DNA of 64,000 bases from the NCBI GenBank assembly GCA_030148725.1, contig JASBSU010000008.1, forward strand, positions 47,371 to 111,370. Reading direction: 5' to 3'. A program made the translations under genes and the position numbers. Positions 27,707 to 37,193 of this stretch are shown here, in pieces. Numbering within the stretch: position 1 is the first letter of the stretch; each line of letters starts with the position of its first letter. Origin of the DNA: Hyphomicrobium sp. Its GTDB lineage: Bacteria; Pseudomonadota; Alphaproteobacteria; Rhizobiales; Hyphomicrobiaceae. Below the pieces are notes generated by a model. It was not told the origin of the DNA and did not search any database. It was given only the letters and a program-made list of their open reading frames with translations.

Positions 27707-28267
27707 ATGGCCGAAACCAAGGGACTGCGTTCGAAGCTGCATCAGAGCTGGGGCTGGCTGCTGGCACTCGGCATCGTGCTCATGCTGTTCGGCTTCCTCA
27801 TCCTGACGACGCCGATGGGCGTCGTGACCGCATCGCTGACGACCGAAATCTGGATCGCGGCGGCGATGGTGGCGGCCGGCGTGTTCCAGCTCATGCACGG
27901 CATCAAGGCCTCCGACTGGAGCCATTCGAGCTGGCAGATCCTCGGCGGCGCGATCTTCATCGTCGGAGGCATTCTGATTTTCGTGTACCCGACGCTCGGC
28001 CTGCTCTCGCTGACGATGATCGTCGCGGTGACACTCGTTGCGCAGGGCATCACATCGCTGATGGTCGGTGGTGGCGTCGGCGATGCCGCCAGCCGCCGCT
28101 GGCTCATTCTCTCGGCGGTGATCTCGATCGTCGCTGGCCTGTTGATCCTGTTCGACCTGCCGTCGTCGGCGGGCTGGACGCTCGGGACCATCGTTGGTGC
28201 GGCGCTGCTGTTGCAGGGCGTCAGCCTGACGCTCTTGTCGCTGGAAGTGCGCCGCGCGATCGACTAA
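27707..28267 (+). CDS. HdeD family (DUF308) membrane protein
   Basis: 186 residues with six hydrophobic helices in three pairs, opening WGWLLALGIVLMLFGFLIL. The repeated WQILGGAIFIVGGILIF, WLILSAVISIVAGLLILFDLP and TLGTIVGAALLLQG pairs are typical of the HdeD/DUF308 family, of which E. coli HdeD contributes to acid resistance at high density. GCGGGGA lies upstream of the ATG. The function here is inferred from family only. Confidence 0.88.
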   Translation: MAETKGLRSKLHQSWGWLLALGIVLMLFGFLILTTPMGVVTASLTTEIWIAAAMVAAGVFQLMHGIKASDWSHSSWQILGGAIFIVGGILIFVYPTLGLLSLTMIVAVTLVAQGITSLMVGGGVGDAASRRWLILSAVISIVAGLLILFDLPSSAGWTLGTIVGAALLLQGVSLTLLSLEVRRAID

Positions 28268-28268
28268 G

Positions 28269-28862
28269 TCAGCGCGATTGCGCGAGCCAGACAGTATGGC
28301 CGCCGCATTGCGCGTCCTCGACGGTGTGGATGATGACGTCGAACCCGCTGGCATCGAGGCGTTCGCGGTATTCATCGGCGGACAGGCTGGCGTGGTAGAG
28401 CCGCTCTCCGTAGATCTCTCCGATCGCCTCGCCGTGCGCCGGGCCGGATGTGAAGAGCAGCAAGCCGCGCGGCGCCGTGTGATCGGCGAAAACCGGAAAC
28501 ATCGCGCGCTGTTCCTCACAGCGCAGATGAAAGAAGCTGTCCCACGCGACAATAGCGTCGAAGCGCCTGCCGAGCGACAGCGTCCGCATGTCGGCCGCGA
28601 TCCACTCCATGCCGGGGAAGCGGCGCGCGCATAGTTCGATCATTGCAGTGGCGCCGTCGATGCCGGTGATGCGGCATCCGTTGTCAATCAGGTAGCGGGC
28701 GATGGGCTCGCCGGTGCCGCAACCCACATCCAGCACGTTTCCGCCATTGGGAGACAAGCGCGTCATAAGCGCGTCGAGGTAGGGTTTCTCCGCAAGCTGC
28801 CGGCCGCGGTCGCGGTCGAACGCTTCGGCATTATTTTCGTAGATGTGGAGAACTTCGGCCAT
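28269..28862 (-). CDS. Class I SAM-dependent methyltransferase
   Basis: 197 residues from ATG 28862, 14 bp after the WD40 gene stop. Motif I VLDVGCGTGEPIARYL, acidic end of strand 2 GIDGATAMIE, and post I DAIVAWDSFFHL, all in the order of class I methyltransferases. Substrate unknown; the ubiquinone/bile-acid type UbiE-like fold is closest by pattern. Stop is 1 nt from the stop of the convergent HdeD-like gene. Confidence 0.87.
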   Translation of the reverse strand: MAEVLHIYENNAEAFDRDRGRQLAEKPYLDALMTRLSPNGGNVLDVGCGTGEPIARYLIDNGCRITGIDGATAMIELCARRFPGMEWIAADMRTLSLGRRFDAIVAWDSFFHLRCEEQRAMFPVFADHTAPRGLLLFTSGPAHGEAIGEIYGERLYHASLSADEYRERLDASGFDVIIHTVEDAQCGGHTVWLAQSR

Positions 28863-28876
28863 GGTCCGTGGGTGCC

Positions 28877-30013
28877 TCAATGCGGCTGATAGGCGGCAAC
28901 GTCCCAGATTCTGGCGATGCCGTCGAACGACGCTGCGAGCAGCCGCTTGCCGTCGGGACTGAAGGCGACCGTCTGCACCTCGCTCCCGTCGGTCGGCAGC
29001 ATGACGAGGAGCTGGCCGGTTGCGGCGTCCCACAGGCGTACGTTCTTGTCGTGCGAGGCAGTTGCCGCGAGCTTGCCGTCGGGACTGAACGCGCCGTCCA
29101 TCACCGGGCGGCCGTGGCCACCAAGCGTGAAGAGCAACGCGCCGCTGCCGGCATCCCAAATGCGCGCCGTGCGGTCGCTCGATGTGGTGAGGATTTTCGA
29201 CCCATCCGGACTGAACTCGACGTGCAGCACGCCGCGTTCGTGACCTGTCAAAGTTGCGAGGCGTTCTCCCGTCTTGGCGTTCCAGACTGCGCCGGTTTCA
29301 TCGCTGCCGGCGGTCGCCACGCGCTCACCCTTCGGATCGAAGGCAGCGCCCAGCACCATGCGCTGATGGCCCTGCAGGGTCTCGACCGCGGCGCCGCTCG
29401 CAGCATCCCAAATGCGCGCGGTCTTGTCGGTCGAAGCGGTGACGACACGCGTGCCGTCCGGGCTGAAGGCGGCGCGCATGACCGGGCTGGTGTGGCCGAG
29501 CAGCTCGGCGATGACCTTGCCAGTCGTTGCATCCCAGACGGTCGCGCGCTTATCCCGCGACGCGGTCACGATGCGCGTGCCGTCAGGGCTCCAGGCCGCC
29601 TGCTCCAACATGCCGGCGTGGCCGTCGAGCGTAACGAGCTGCTTGCCGGACGCCGCATCCCAGACACGCGCGCTGCCATCGCGCGACGCCGTCACGATGC
29701 GCTTTTCATCGGGACTGAAGGCGGCGCTGCGAACGGCTTCGGCATGGCCCTCCAAAGCCGTGAGCTGGGTGCCGGATCGGGCGTCCCAGATGCGCGCCGT
29801 ATGATCGCTGGAGGCGGTGACGACCTTCGATCCGTCATGGCTGAAAGCTGCGCCGGCGAGGTCGGCGGTATGGCCTTTCAGTACGAGGATCGGCTGGATC
29901 GCCGCCGGATCGGCGGCCGGTGCGGCAGCGCCTGCCAGCGCCACCGGGCCGATGGGTGCGGCGAAGCTTCCAACGAGCAGAGCGAGAGCGAGCCGGCGCC
30001 GAACGATATCCAT
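28877..30013 (-). CDS. Exported WD40 beta-propeller protein
   Basis: Start at 30013 (MDIVRRRLALALL) with GGGGAAG just upstream. The 378 residues begin with a signal peptide (cut near ALAGA) and then eight WD repeats, seven with a GH dipeptide and each ending WD or WN (IWD, VWD, VWD, IWD, VWN, IWD, LWD, IWD); the last has lost GH. This predicts an exported propeller for protein contacts, not an enzyme. It precedes the methyltransferase gene on the same strand. Secreted WD40 proteins are less common than cytosolic ones in bacteria. Confidence 0.88.
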   Translation of the reverse strand: MDIVRRRLALALLVGSFAAPIGPVALAGAAAPAADPAAIQPILVLKGHTADLAGAAFSHDGSKVVTASSDHTARIWDARSGTQLTALEGHAEAVRSAAFSPDEKRIVTASRDGSARVWDAASGKQLVTLDGHAGMLEQAAWSPDGTRIVTASRDKRATVWDATTGKVIAELLGHTSPVMRAAFSPDGTRVVTASTDKTARIWDAASGAAVETLQGHQRMVLGAAFDPKGERVATAGSDETGAVWNAKTGERLATLTGHERGVLHVEFSPDGSKILTTSSDRTARIWDAGSGALLFTLGGHGRPVMDGAFSPDGKLAATASHDKNVRLWDAATGQLLVMLPTDGSEVQTVAFSPDGKRLLAASFDGIARIWDVAAYQPH

Positions 30014-30083
30014 GAGCTTCCCCGTGCGTGCTTGCACCACCCCGGTCAGGAGCGGCTATTCTGTTTGCCAATGCCACGCACCG

Positions 30084-30106
30084 GGGCCGATCGGCCCTCG
30101 TTTTTT
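30084..30106 (+). terminator. Terminator-like hairpin in the proB leader
   Basis: A GGGCCGATCGGCCC palindrome (30084-30097) is followed by TCG and six T on the plus strand, 86 nt before the proB ATG. No plus-strand gene lies just upstream, so it may be an attenuator or the end of a small RNA. Confidence 0.7.
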
Positions 30107-30191
30107 GGGCTGAGGCTACCGCTTTTGCCGCGACTGGGCTATCAGGCGTGCCTTGAACCCGTGGCCATCAGCCGGCTGACAAGCGCAAACC

Positions 30192-31358
30192 ATGACAACT
30201 GAAGCAAAATCCGCCCCCGCGACCGCAGTGCGTGCCGAATGGACCAACGCCCGGCGGATCGTCGTGAAAATCGGCTCGGCGCTGTTGACCGACCGCGCCA
30301 CCGGTACGCTGAAGGCGGACTGGCTGGCCTCGCTGCTGGATGACGTCGCTGGGCTCACCAAGGCGGGCAAGCAAGTGGTGCTGGTGTCGTCGGGCGCCAT
30401 CGCGCTCGGACGGCATACGCTGAAGCTGCCGAAGGGACCGCTCGAACTCGAGCAGAGCCAGGCGGCGGCAGCCGTGGGACAGATCAGCCTGGCGCACGCC
30501 TATCAGGAGATGTTCGGCGCGCGCGGACTCGTCGCGGCGCAAATCCTTTTGACGCTCGGCGATACCGAGGAGCGCACGCGCTACCTCAACGCGCGCCACA
30601 CCATCGAAACGCTGCTCGACCTCAAGGCCGTTCCGGTGGTGAACGAGAACGATACCGTCGCGACGGCGGAGATCCGTTATGGCGACAACGACCGTCTGTC
30701 GGCGCGTGTGGCGTCGATGGTGTCGGCGGACTGCCTCGTGCTGCTGTCGGACATCGACGGCCTCTATACGGCGCCGCCGAACGCCAATGCCGATGCGACT
30801 CGGCTCGACATCGTCACGGCCATCACACCGCAGATCGAGGCGATGGCCGGGGACGTCGGCACGGAGTTGTCGAAGGGTGGAATGAAGACGAAGGTCGAGG
30901 CCGGCAAGATCGCGCTCGGCGCGGGCACGCACATGGTCATCGCCAGCGGCAAGGTCATGAACCCGTTACGCTCGATCGGCGAGGGCGCGCCATGCACGTG
31001 GTTCCTTGCGCATTCGGACCCGATCACCGCGCGCAAGCGCTGGATTGCCGGGCAGCTCGAGCCGAAGGGCTTCGTCTACCTCGATGCGGGGGCCGTGACG
31101 GCACTTGCCGCCGGCAAAAGCCTGCTTCCGGCCGGCGTCGCGCGGGTGGAAGGCCAGTTCGAGCGGGGAGATGCGGTGGTCATCCGTGCGCCGGATGGCC
31201 GCGAACTGGGGCGCGGCCTCGTCGCCTACGGCCGCTTCGACGCTGAGCGGATCATGGGGAAGAAAAGCTCGGAGATCGCCACTATATTAGGGGTGTCGCG
31301 CTGCGATGAGCTGATCCACCGCGACGACATGGCGCTGCACCGGAACACGAGCACATGA
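30192..31358 (+). CDS. proB: Glutamate 5-kinase
   Basis: 388 residues. Phosphorylates glutamate with ATP, the first step of proline synthesis. Kinase domain: [41 protein letters not shown] with GDNDRLSA, and [12 protein letters not shown]-terminal PUA domain from about 285 ([14 protein letters not shown]). The pathway is usually controlled by proline feedback on ProB. Its stop overlaps the proA start by ATGA. A terminator-like hairpin lies in its leader. Confidence 0.97.
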   Translation: MTTEAKSAPATAVRAEWTNARRIVVKIGSALLTDRATGTLKADWLASLLDDVAGLTKAGKQVVLVSSGAIALGRHTLKLPKGPLELEQSQAAAAVGQISLAHAYQEMFGARGLVAAQILLTLGDTEERTRYLNARHTIETLLDLKAVPVVNENDTVATAEIRYGDNDRLSARVASMVSADCLVLLSDIDGLYTAPPNANADATRLDIVTAITPQIEAMAGDVGTELSKGGMKTKVEAGKIALGAGTHMVIASGKVMNPLRSIGEGAPCTWFLAHSDPITARKRWIAGQLEPKGFVYLDAGAVTALAAGKSLLPAGVARVEGQFERGDAVVIRAPDGRELGRGLVAYGRFDAERIMGKKSSEIATILGVSRCDELIHRDDMALHRNTST

Positions 31359-32641
31359 ACAAGCCCGAGCGGATCGACACATCCACCGAGAAAGCCATGC
31401 TCGCCATGGGACAGCAGGCGCGCGAGGCGGCGCACCAGCTATCGCTCGCCAGCCCGGGCGCCAAGGCCGAAGCGCTGCATGCCGCGGCCAAAGCGTTGCG
31501 CGAGGCGAAGCCCCAGATCCTCGCCGCCAACGAAAAGGACCTTGCGGCCGCGCGCGCAGCAGGGCGACCCAGCGCGTTCGTCGATCGCCTGATGCTGAAT
31601 GCGGCACGCATCGAGGCCATGGCGACCGGCATCGACGAGATCGCCGAGCTGGCCGATCCCGTCGGAACGGTGCTCGCGGAGTGGGTACGCCCGAACGGGT
31701 TGCGCTTCCAGCGCGTGCGCGTGCCCATCGGGGTCATCGGGATCATTTTCGAAAGCCGCCCCAACGTGACGGCGGATGCCGGGGCGCTGGCGGTGAAGGC
31801 CGGCAATGCGGCGATCCTGCGGGCCGGATCGGAAAGCCTCAACTCGGCGCTCGCGATTCATGCGGCGCTCGTCTCAGGCCTCAAGAGCGCGGGGCTGCCG
31901 GAAGCTGCCATCCAGATCGTACCGACACCGGATCGCGCGGCCGTCGGGCATATGCTCGCTGGCCTCAACGGCAGCATCGACGTGATCGTGCCGCGCGGAG
32001 GCAAAAGTCTCGTAGAGCGCGTGCAGCAGGAAGCGCGTGTCCCGGTGTTCGCGCACCTGGAAGGCCTGTGCCACACTTACGTCGACAAGGACGCCGACCT
32101 CGACATGGCCGTCAGCATCCTCGTCAATGCCAAGATGCGCCGCACCGGCGTTTGCGGCGCGACGGAGACGCTGCTGGTCGACAGGGCAGCGCCCGACAGC
32201 TTCATGCCGACCCTCGTTTCGGCGCTGCTCGATGCGGGCTGCGAGGTACGCGGCGATGCGACGGCGCAGCATGCTGACGCACGCGTCAAGCCGGCCACCG
32301 ATGCCGACTGGGCGACGGAGTATCTCGACGCGATCATCTCCGCGAAGACCGTCGACGGGGTTGCCGGTGCGATCGCGCATATCGGACGCTACGGCACGCA
32401 ACATACCGACGCGATCGTAACCGCCAACGAAGAGACGGCGGAGCGCTTCATGCGCGAGGTCGATTCCGCCATCGTGCTGCACAATGCATCGACGCAATTC
32501 GCCGACGGCGGCGAGTTCGGGTTCGGCGGGGAGATCGGCATTGCCACGGGCAAGCTGCACGCCCGTGGTCCGGTCGGCGTCGAGCAGCTCACGAGCTTCA
32601 AATACGTCGTGCGGGGGAACGGCCAGACGCGGCCGACCTGA
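31355..32641 (+). CDS. proA: Glutamate-5-semialdehyde dehydrogenase (gamma-glutamyl phosphate reductase)
   Basis: 428 residues. NADPH-dependent reduction of glutamyl 5-phosphate, the second step of proline synthesis. ALDH-like fold: [42 protein letters not shown], and catalytic Cys in [15 protein letters not shown], with [12 protein letters not shown] near the end. Coupled to proB by the ATGA overlap. Confidence 0.97.
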   Translation: MNKPERIDTSTEKAMLAMGQQAREAAHQLSLASPGAKAEALHAAAKALREAKPQILAANEKDLAAARAAGRPSAFVDRLMLNAARIEAMATGIDEIAELADPVGTVLAEWVRPNGLRFQRVRVPIGVIGIIFESRPNVTADAGALAVKAGNAAILRAGSESLNSALAIHAALVSGLKSAGLPEAAIQIVPTPDRAAVGHMLAGLNGSIDVIVPRGGKSLVERVQQEARVPVFAHLEGLCHTYVDKDADLDMAVSILVNAKMRRTGVCGATETLLVDRAAPDSFMPTLVSALLDAGCEVRGDATAQHADARVKPATDADWATEYLDAIISAKTVDGVAGAIAHIGRYGTQHTDAIVTANEETAERFMREVDSAIVLHNASTQFADGGEFGFGGEIGIATGKLHARGPVGVEQLTSFKYVVRGNGQTRPT

Positions 32642-32663
32642 GTAGCCTGTAAGGAGTCTAGGT

Positions 32664-32882
32664 ATGCACGCCTTCACAATTTGTTTGATCGCGGTGGGCG
32701 CCGTCCTTCTCGCGGCCACTGCCGCAGACGCCAAGCGCCGGCCGTCTGGAACGTGGCAGCCCGCTCCGGCAGTGAAAGATTGCACGCGTCTCAACGGTCG
32801 CTTCGGCTACTACGGCAATCCGTGGTGCACGAAGGCGGAGCAGGACGCCTTCGACCGCGCAACGTCACGTCGGTTGCGCTGA
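32664..32882 (+). CDS. Small exported protein, 72 aa
   Basis: AAGGAG lies 7 nt before the ATG. Signal peptide (MHAFTICLIAVGAVLLAATAADA), then a short mature part with two Cys residues (KDCTRLNG and NPWCTKAEQ) that could form one disulfide. Similar short exported proteins with this NGRFGYYGNPWC-type core occur in Hyphomicrobiales; function unknown. It lies 22 bp after proA. Confidence 0.75.
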   Translation: MHAFTICLIAVGAVLLAATAADAKRRPSGTWQPAPAVKDCTRLNGRFGYYGNPWCTKAEQDAFDRATSRRLR

Positions 32883-32959
32883 TCCGCGGTCCCAAGCGCT
32901 TCGGAATTCGAGCGCAAGAAACGGGATGCGCGCGCTAGAGCGGGCGCTATGCTGCGGCC

Positions 32960-34054
32960 ATGAATGCAAACGTCCGCAATCTTTTCCGGTCTCCCGACGT
33001 CGCCTGCGAGCAGGATGAGCGCTGCTGGAACGCGATTTTATCGCGCGATCCCTCGGCGGACGGGACTTTCTACTATTCCGTGGCGAGTACGGGCGTCTAT
33101 TGCCGGCCGTCGTGCGGAGCACGCAGGCCATTGCGCCGGAACGTTGCGTTCCATGCAACGTGCGCCGACGCGGAGGCGGCCGGGTTCCGCCCCTGCAAGC
33201 GATGCAGACCGGACGTTGCCGCAAGTGGGGGCGCGCACGCGGAAAAGGTTGCAGTGGCCTGCCGCCTGATCGAGACGGCCGAGACGCTGCCCGATCTCAG
33301 CGAGCTCGCGCAGCAGGCGGGCTTCAGCCGATTTCACTTTCAGCGCGTCTTCAAAGAGGTCACCGGGCTGACGCCAAAAGCGTACGCCACAGCACATCGC
33401 AGCCAACGCATGCGCACCGCGCTGCAGGGTGGCGAGACAGTGACCGACGCCCTATATGGCGCCGGCTTCCAATCGAGCAGCTCGTTTTACGCGGGGGCCC
33501 GAGGCGCACTCGGAATGGCACCGCGCTCGTTTCGCGCAGGAGGCGCGGGCATGAATATCCGCTACGCGATCGCAGATAGCTCCCTCGGGCGCGTACTTGC
33601 CGCTGCGACGACAGAGGGCGTGTGCGCGATCTTGCTGGGAGACGACGATCGCAGCCTGCGGCGCGAGCTCGCCGAGCGGTTTGTGAAGGCTGACATCGCC
33701 GAAGATGCCACCGGCCTCGGTGCGCTTCTCGCAGACGTGGTTGCTGGCATCGAAGTGCCGACAAAGGCCGCTGCTCTGCCGCTGGATATACGCGGTACGG
33801 CCTTCCAACAGCTCGTCTGGACCGCGCTGCGCGATATCGCGCCGGGAGAAACGGCGACGTATTCCGATATTGCGCGCCGCATCGGGAAACCGAACGCGGT
33901 GCGGGCAGTTGGCGCCGCTTGTGGGGCCAATCCCATTGCGGTCGCTGTGCCGTGCCACAGGGTCGTCGGCAGCGACGGCAAGCTCACCGGCTACCGCTGG
34001 GGTGTCGAACGCAAGCGGGCGTTGCTGGCGCGCGAACGCAAGCCCAACGACTAG
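32960..34054 (+). CDS. ada: Ada: methylphosphotriester/O6-methylguanine-DNA methyltransferase and regulator
   Basis: 364 residues with three parts. N-terminal Ada zinc domain: GVYCRPSC (C48, the phosphotriester methyl acceptor, and C52) with C79 and C82 of CKRC. AraC-type helix-turn-helix: LSELAQQAGFSRFHFQRVFKEVTG. C-terminal O6-methylguanine methyltransferase: GTAFQQLVWTALRDIAPGETATYSDIARRIG, with active Cys in PCHRVV. Methylation of C48 turns Ada into an activator of its own gene in E. coli. All key residues are present. Convergent with the PAS-GGDEF-EAL gene, 9 bp apart. Confidence 0.96.
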   Translation: MNANVRNLFRSPDVACEQDERCWNAILSRDPSADGTFYYSVASTGVYCRPSCGARRPLRRNVAFHATCADAEAAGFRPCKRCRPDVAASGGAHAEKVAVACRLIETAETLPDLSELAQQAGFSRFHFQRVFKEVTGLTPKAYATAHRSQRMRTALQGGETVTDALYGAGFQSSSSFYAGARGALGMAPRSFRAGGAGMNIRYAIADSSLGRVLAAATTEGVCAILLGDDDRSLRRELAERFVKADIAEDATGLGALLADVVAGIEVPTKAAALPLDIRGTAFQQLVWTALRDIAPGETATYSDIARRIGKPNAVRAVGAACGANPIAVAVPCHRVVGSDGKLTGYRWGVERKRALLARERKPND

Positions 34055-34063
34055 CTGCGCGCC

Positions 34064-36259
34064 TCAGGCGACGCGGCGCTGCTTTTCCTCGAGCAGCTTG
34101 ATGACCTCGGCTTGCGGGCGTGCCTCGCTGAAGTAGAATCCCTGGCCTTCCTTGCAGCCTTCGGCCGCGAGGCAGGCGAGATCGGCTTGCGTCTCGATGC
34201 CCTCGGCGACGACTTTCATGTCGAGCCCGGAGGCCAGCCCAAGGATTGCGCGCACGATGGCGAGTGTGTGCCGGTTGTTCGGCAGGTCGCGCACGAACGA
34301 GCGATCTATCTTGATCTTGTCGAACGGGAACGCGCGCAAATAACTGAGCGATGAGTACCCGGTGCCGAAATCGTCCATCGATATCCTCACGCCCAATGCG
34401 CGCAACGCGTGGAGATGGGCGATCACCTGGTCGGTGCGATCAAGCAGGACGCTTTCTGTGATCTCAAGATCCAGGCGGTCGGGCTGGAGCCCCGACAAAG
34501 CGAGCGCGTTCTTCACATTGGCGAAAACGTTGCCTACCCGGAACTGCATCGGTGACAGGTTCACGGCCAGCTTGATGTGCGACGGCCACGCAACTGCGTC
34601 GGCGCAGGCGCGGCGCAGCACGAAGTTTCCGAGCGCCGTGATCATCCCGGTTTCCTCGGCGAGCGGCACAAACTCTGAAGGCGGAACGTAGCCGCGTGTT
34701 GCGTGTGGCCAGCGCAGCAGCGCCTCAAACCCGATGACATCATTGTTCGTCAGGTCGACGAGCGGCTGATAGTGCACCTCGAGTGAATCGTTGGCGACGG
34801 CGAAGCGGAGATCGGCCTCGAGCTGGCGGCGCGCCTGAGCCTTTGCGTCCATCTCCTGTTCAAAGAAACGGAACGTCGACTTTCCGTCCGACTTGCCGCG
34901 GTAAAGCGCCATATCGGCATTTCTCAGCAGGCGGTCCGCGTCCTCGCCGTCGGTCGGAGCGACCGCGATGCCGATGGTTGTGCCCACCGTGAGGGCATGC
35001 CCCTCGACCATGTATGGCTCACTCACGGCGTCGATGAGCCGCTGCGCGAGAATCGCCAGCTCCTGGGGAGATTTGGTTTCCGGGACGAGGACGGCAAACT
35101 CGTCGCCACCGAGGCGCGCTGCCATGTCCCGCTGGCGCGTGACGCGCTTGATGCGCTGCGCGACGTCCTGCAGCAGCCGGTCACCGATCGGATGACCGAG
35201 CGTGTCGTTGACGAGCTTGAAGTTGTCGAGGTCTATGCACAGCACACCGACAAAGCCGCCGGTCCGATCGCGCTGTGCGAGGGCGTCGCCCATGTGCTGG
35301 CGGAAGAGGACGCGGTTGGGCAGCTCGGTCAGCGCATCGTGATGTGCCATGTAGGCGATGCGTGCCTCCGCCTGCTTGCGCTCGGTGATATCGATTACCG
35401 CAAGCAGGATCGCCGGCATACCTTCGTAGTCGAGCCGCCGGGAGAATGCGACGACCTCGATCACGCGGCCATCGCTCGTCGTGTGCTTAGAGGTTACGAC
35501 CTCACTCGCAAACGGCGTTTCGCCATCTTCCACGAGCTCGTCGTGCTCGATGCGCAGATCGTTCAGGTTCATCGCAAGGAGCTTGGCGCGGCTGTAGCCG
35601 TAGTGTGCCTGAGCGGCGGCATTGGCGGCGAGAAATGCTTGCGTGTCCCGATGCAAAACGAACATCGGTACGGGGTTGTCGTCGAACAGCAGCCGGAAGG
35701 ACGCTTCGCGCTGTTTGAGCGCCGTGATGTCCATGCGCAGGCCGATGACACCGCCATCGCTGGTCCGGCGCTCCTCGATCAGGATGCAGCGGCCGTCGGA
35801 GAGATTCTGCTCGTGCGGGCCGCGCGGATTGTAGAGCAGCTCAAGGCGCTCCTTGATCCACGCTTCTTCGTTGCCCTTGGCTTCCGGGTAATCGCCGCGC
35901 GCCACGCCAATTCGCAGCGTATCTTCAAGGCGGACGCCGACTTTGAACAGATCGGCGCTGCGCTTGTAGATGTCGGCGTACTTCTGATTCCAGAGAATGT
36001 AGCGGCCTTCGTCGTCGAGGAAGACGATACCTTGCGGGAGGATTTCGAGAGCGGCGCGAAGCCGCTCGTGCGCCGCCGTTGCATTGGCAATCGCGGCATC
36101 CGCCACCGCGCGGGCGTTCTCGATCTTGGTGCGGCCGCTGGTCAAAGTATCGACAGCGCTTCGGCAGCGTGCCGACGCCCTCTGCATCAGATTGCGCGCC
36201 GGCTGCCAAAGCTTGCCGCTCCGCTTTGCGTGTATAGGCTCTTCTGCAGTTCCAGACAT
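34064..36259 (-). CDS. PAS-GGDEF-EAL protein (dual c-di-GMP cyclase/phosphodiesterase candidate)
   Basis: 731 residues from ATG 36259 (MSGTAEEPI); the longer TTG start at 36289 is less likely. Helical N-terminus, PAS domain 1 (LRAALEILPQGIVFLDDEGRYILWNQKY, PAS_7-type), PAS domain 2 (RLLFDDNPVPMFVLHRDTQAFLAAN), GGDEF (RLGGDEFAV, GGDEF at 384-388, intact), EAL (EALLRW, EAL at 512-514, with NLSPMQ, EITES, DDFGTGYSSL, DLPNN). No membrane segment, so a cytosolic sensor. Both active sites are intact, unlike the other protein of this class at 23785, so either activity is possible. Confidence 0.94.
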   Translation of the reverse strand: MSGTAEEPIHAKRSGKLWQPARNLMQRASARCRSAVDTLTSGRTKIENARAVADAAIANATAAHERLRAALEILPQGIVFLDDEGRYILWNQKYADIYKRSADLFKVGVRLEDTLRIGVARGDYPEAKGNEEAWIKERLELLYNPRGPHEQNLSDGRCILIEERRTSDGGVIGLRMDITALKQREASFRLLFDDNPVPMFVLHRDTQAFLAANAAAQAHYGYSRAKLLAMNLNDLRIEHDELVEDGETPFASEVVTSKHTTSDGRVIEVVAFSRRLDYEGMPAILLAVIDITERKQAEARIAYMAHHDALTELPNRVLFRQHMGDALAQRDRTGGFVGVLCIDLDNFKLVNDTLGHPIGDRLLQDVAQRIKRVTRQRDMAARLGGDEFAVLVPETKSPQELAILAQRLIDAVSEPYMVEGHALTVGTTIGIAVAPTDGEDADRLLRNADMALYRGKSDGKSTFRFFEQEMDAKAQARRQLEADLRFAVANDSLEVHYQPLVDLTNNDVIGFEALLRWPHATRGYVPPSEFVPLAEETGMITALGNFVLRRACADAVAWPSHIKLAVNLSPMQFRVGNVFANVKNALALSGLQPDRLDLEITESVLLDRTDQVIAHLHALRALGVRISMDDFGTGYSSLSYLRAFPFDKIKIDRSFVRDLPNNRHTLAIVRAILGLASGLDMKVVAEGIETQADLACLAAEGCKEGQGFYFSEARPQAEVIKLLEEKQRRVA

Positions 36260-36564
36260 GTTCTTTGCCACCCGGTGATCCAGCGGCAAAGGTGCCCAGG
36301 CGGCACTAATAAACGCTTGCCCTCATGCGCGACGGGCAAAATGCTCTGCACTCTGAAGGACCACTTACTGAGCAGTATTTTCGTAGATTGTTTGTGTTCG
36401 GAGGTTTGCTCACACGGCAAGCGCCCAACGGGTGTTCATCTGCACGCAAATGAGGCTGCGATGCTCGAATTTGTGGCACCTGCGAATATACCTAAGACCG
36501 CGTTTACTGCGAGGTTGCAAACGATCGCGCGACGTCATGCGCCGCGCGATCGAAACGTTGCAGG
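36260..36564. other. Intergenic stretch
   Basis: About 300 bp between the PAS-GGDEF-EAL start and the PRC-barrel gene stop. No gene is evident. It contains the hairpin listed separately, and the promoter of the PAS-GGDEF-EAL gene should lie here; no clear promoter motif is seen. Confidence 0.4.
36522..36552 (-). terminator. Possible terminator of the PRC-barrel operon
   Basis: CGATCGCGCG (36522-36531) pairs with CGCGCGATCG (36543-36552), 12 nt beyond the PRC-barrel stop in minus orientation, followed by only TTTGC. A weak T tract limits confidence. Confidence 0.55.
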
Positions 36565-37137
36565 TCAGTCCTTCCAGGCCGGGAGACGACCCAGATCCTC
36601 TTCGGTCATGTCGACGACGATGTTGCCGTCCTTGGTCTTCATCTTGTCGAAGGTGACGACAGCGCCCTTCTGACCAATTCCGAGAAAGCCGCCGTATTCG
36701 ATCGCGACGCCCTTCACGTTGCCGTCTTTATCTTCGAGCACCGCATCGACCTCGGCGATCTTCTTGCCGTTGGCATCGTAGACGTCCATTTCCTCGACCT
36801 TGTCGACGGTCGCATTGAGCGGCGACACCATCTTGTTGTCGTCCTCGGTCTCGCGCAACTCGGTGATCAGAACTTCGCCGACCGGGGCAGGCGTCGCAGC
36901 CTGCTGTGAGCCCGCCTTGTCGAGCGGTTCAGGCGATGCGGGATTGGCCGTGGTCGTTGCCTGACCGGCGGGCGCTGTGCCTGCGTTATCAAGTGGTTCG
37001 GGCGTCGCGGCGGGTGCCGGTGCTGGCATGTTCTCCGTGGTCGACGGTTGCGTTCCGGATTTCTCCAGCGGCTCCTGGGCGAGTACCGGTCCTGCCAACA
37101 GCAAAGTGGATGCGACGACAATAAGTTTGGTCTTCAT
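36565..37137 (-). CDS. Exported PRC-barrel domain protein
   Basis: 190 residues from ATG 37137 with AGAGGTG upstream. Signal peptide (cut at VLA-QE). A low-complexity region follows with three similar units EPLEKSG, EPLDNAG and EPLDKAG. The C-terminal PRC-barrel (DVYDANGKKIAEVDAVLEDKDGNVKGVAIEYGG with KGAVVTFDKM) is intact. PRC barrels occur in RNA processing, photosynthetic and stress proteins; with a signal peptide this is probably periplasmic. It is the last gene of the NTF2-like/hydrolase unit. Confidence 0.85.
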   Translation of the reverse strand: MKTKLIVVASTLLLAGPVLAQEPLEKSGTQPSTTENMPAPAPAATPEPLDNAGTAPAGQATTTANPASPEPLDKAGSQQAATPAPVGEVLITELRETEDDNKMVSPLNATVDKVEEMDVYDANGKKIAEVDAVLEDKDGNVKGVAIEYGGFLGIGQKGAVVTFDKMKTKDGNIVVDMTEEDLGRLPAWKD

Positions 37138-37193
37138 TGGGACACCTCTTTCATGATCAAACCTGCACAACGCTTTCGTCCCACCCCAAGTTT

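Noticed and set aside
28868..30202. Plus-strand frame opposite the WD40 gene
   Set aside because: Its apparent repeats mirror the WD40 repeats of the real gene.
34997..36673. Plus-strand frame of 558 codons opposite PAS-GGDEF-EAL
   Set aside because: Antisense shadow; the minus frame carries complete conserved domains.
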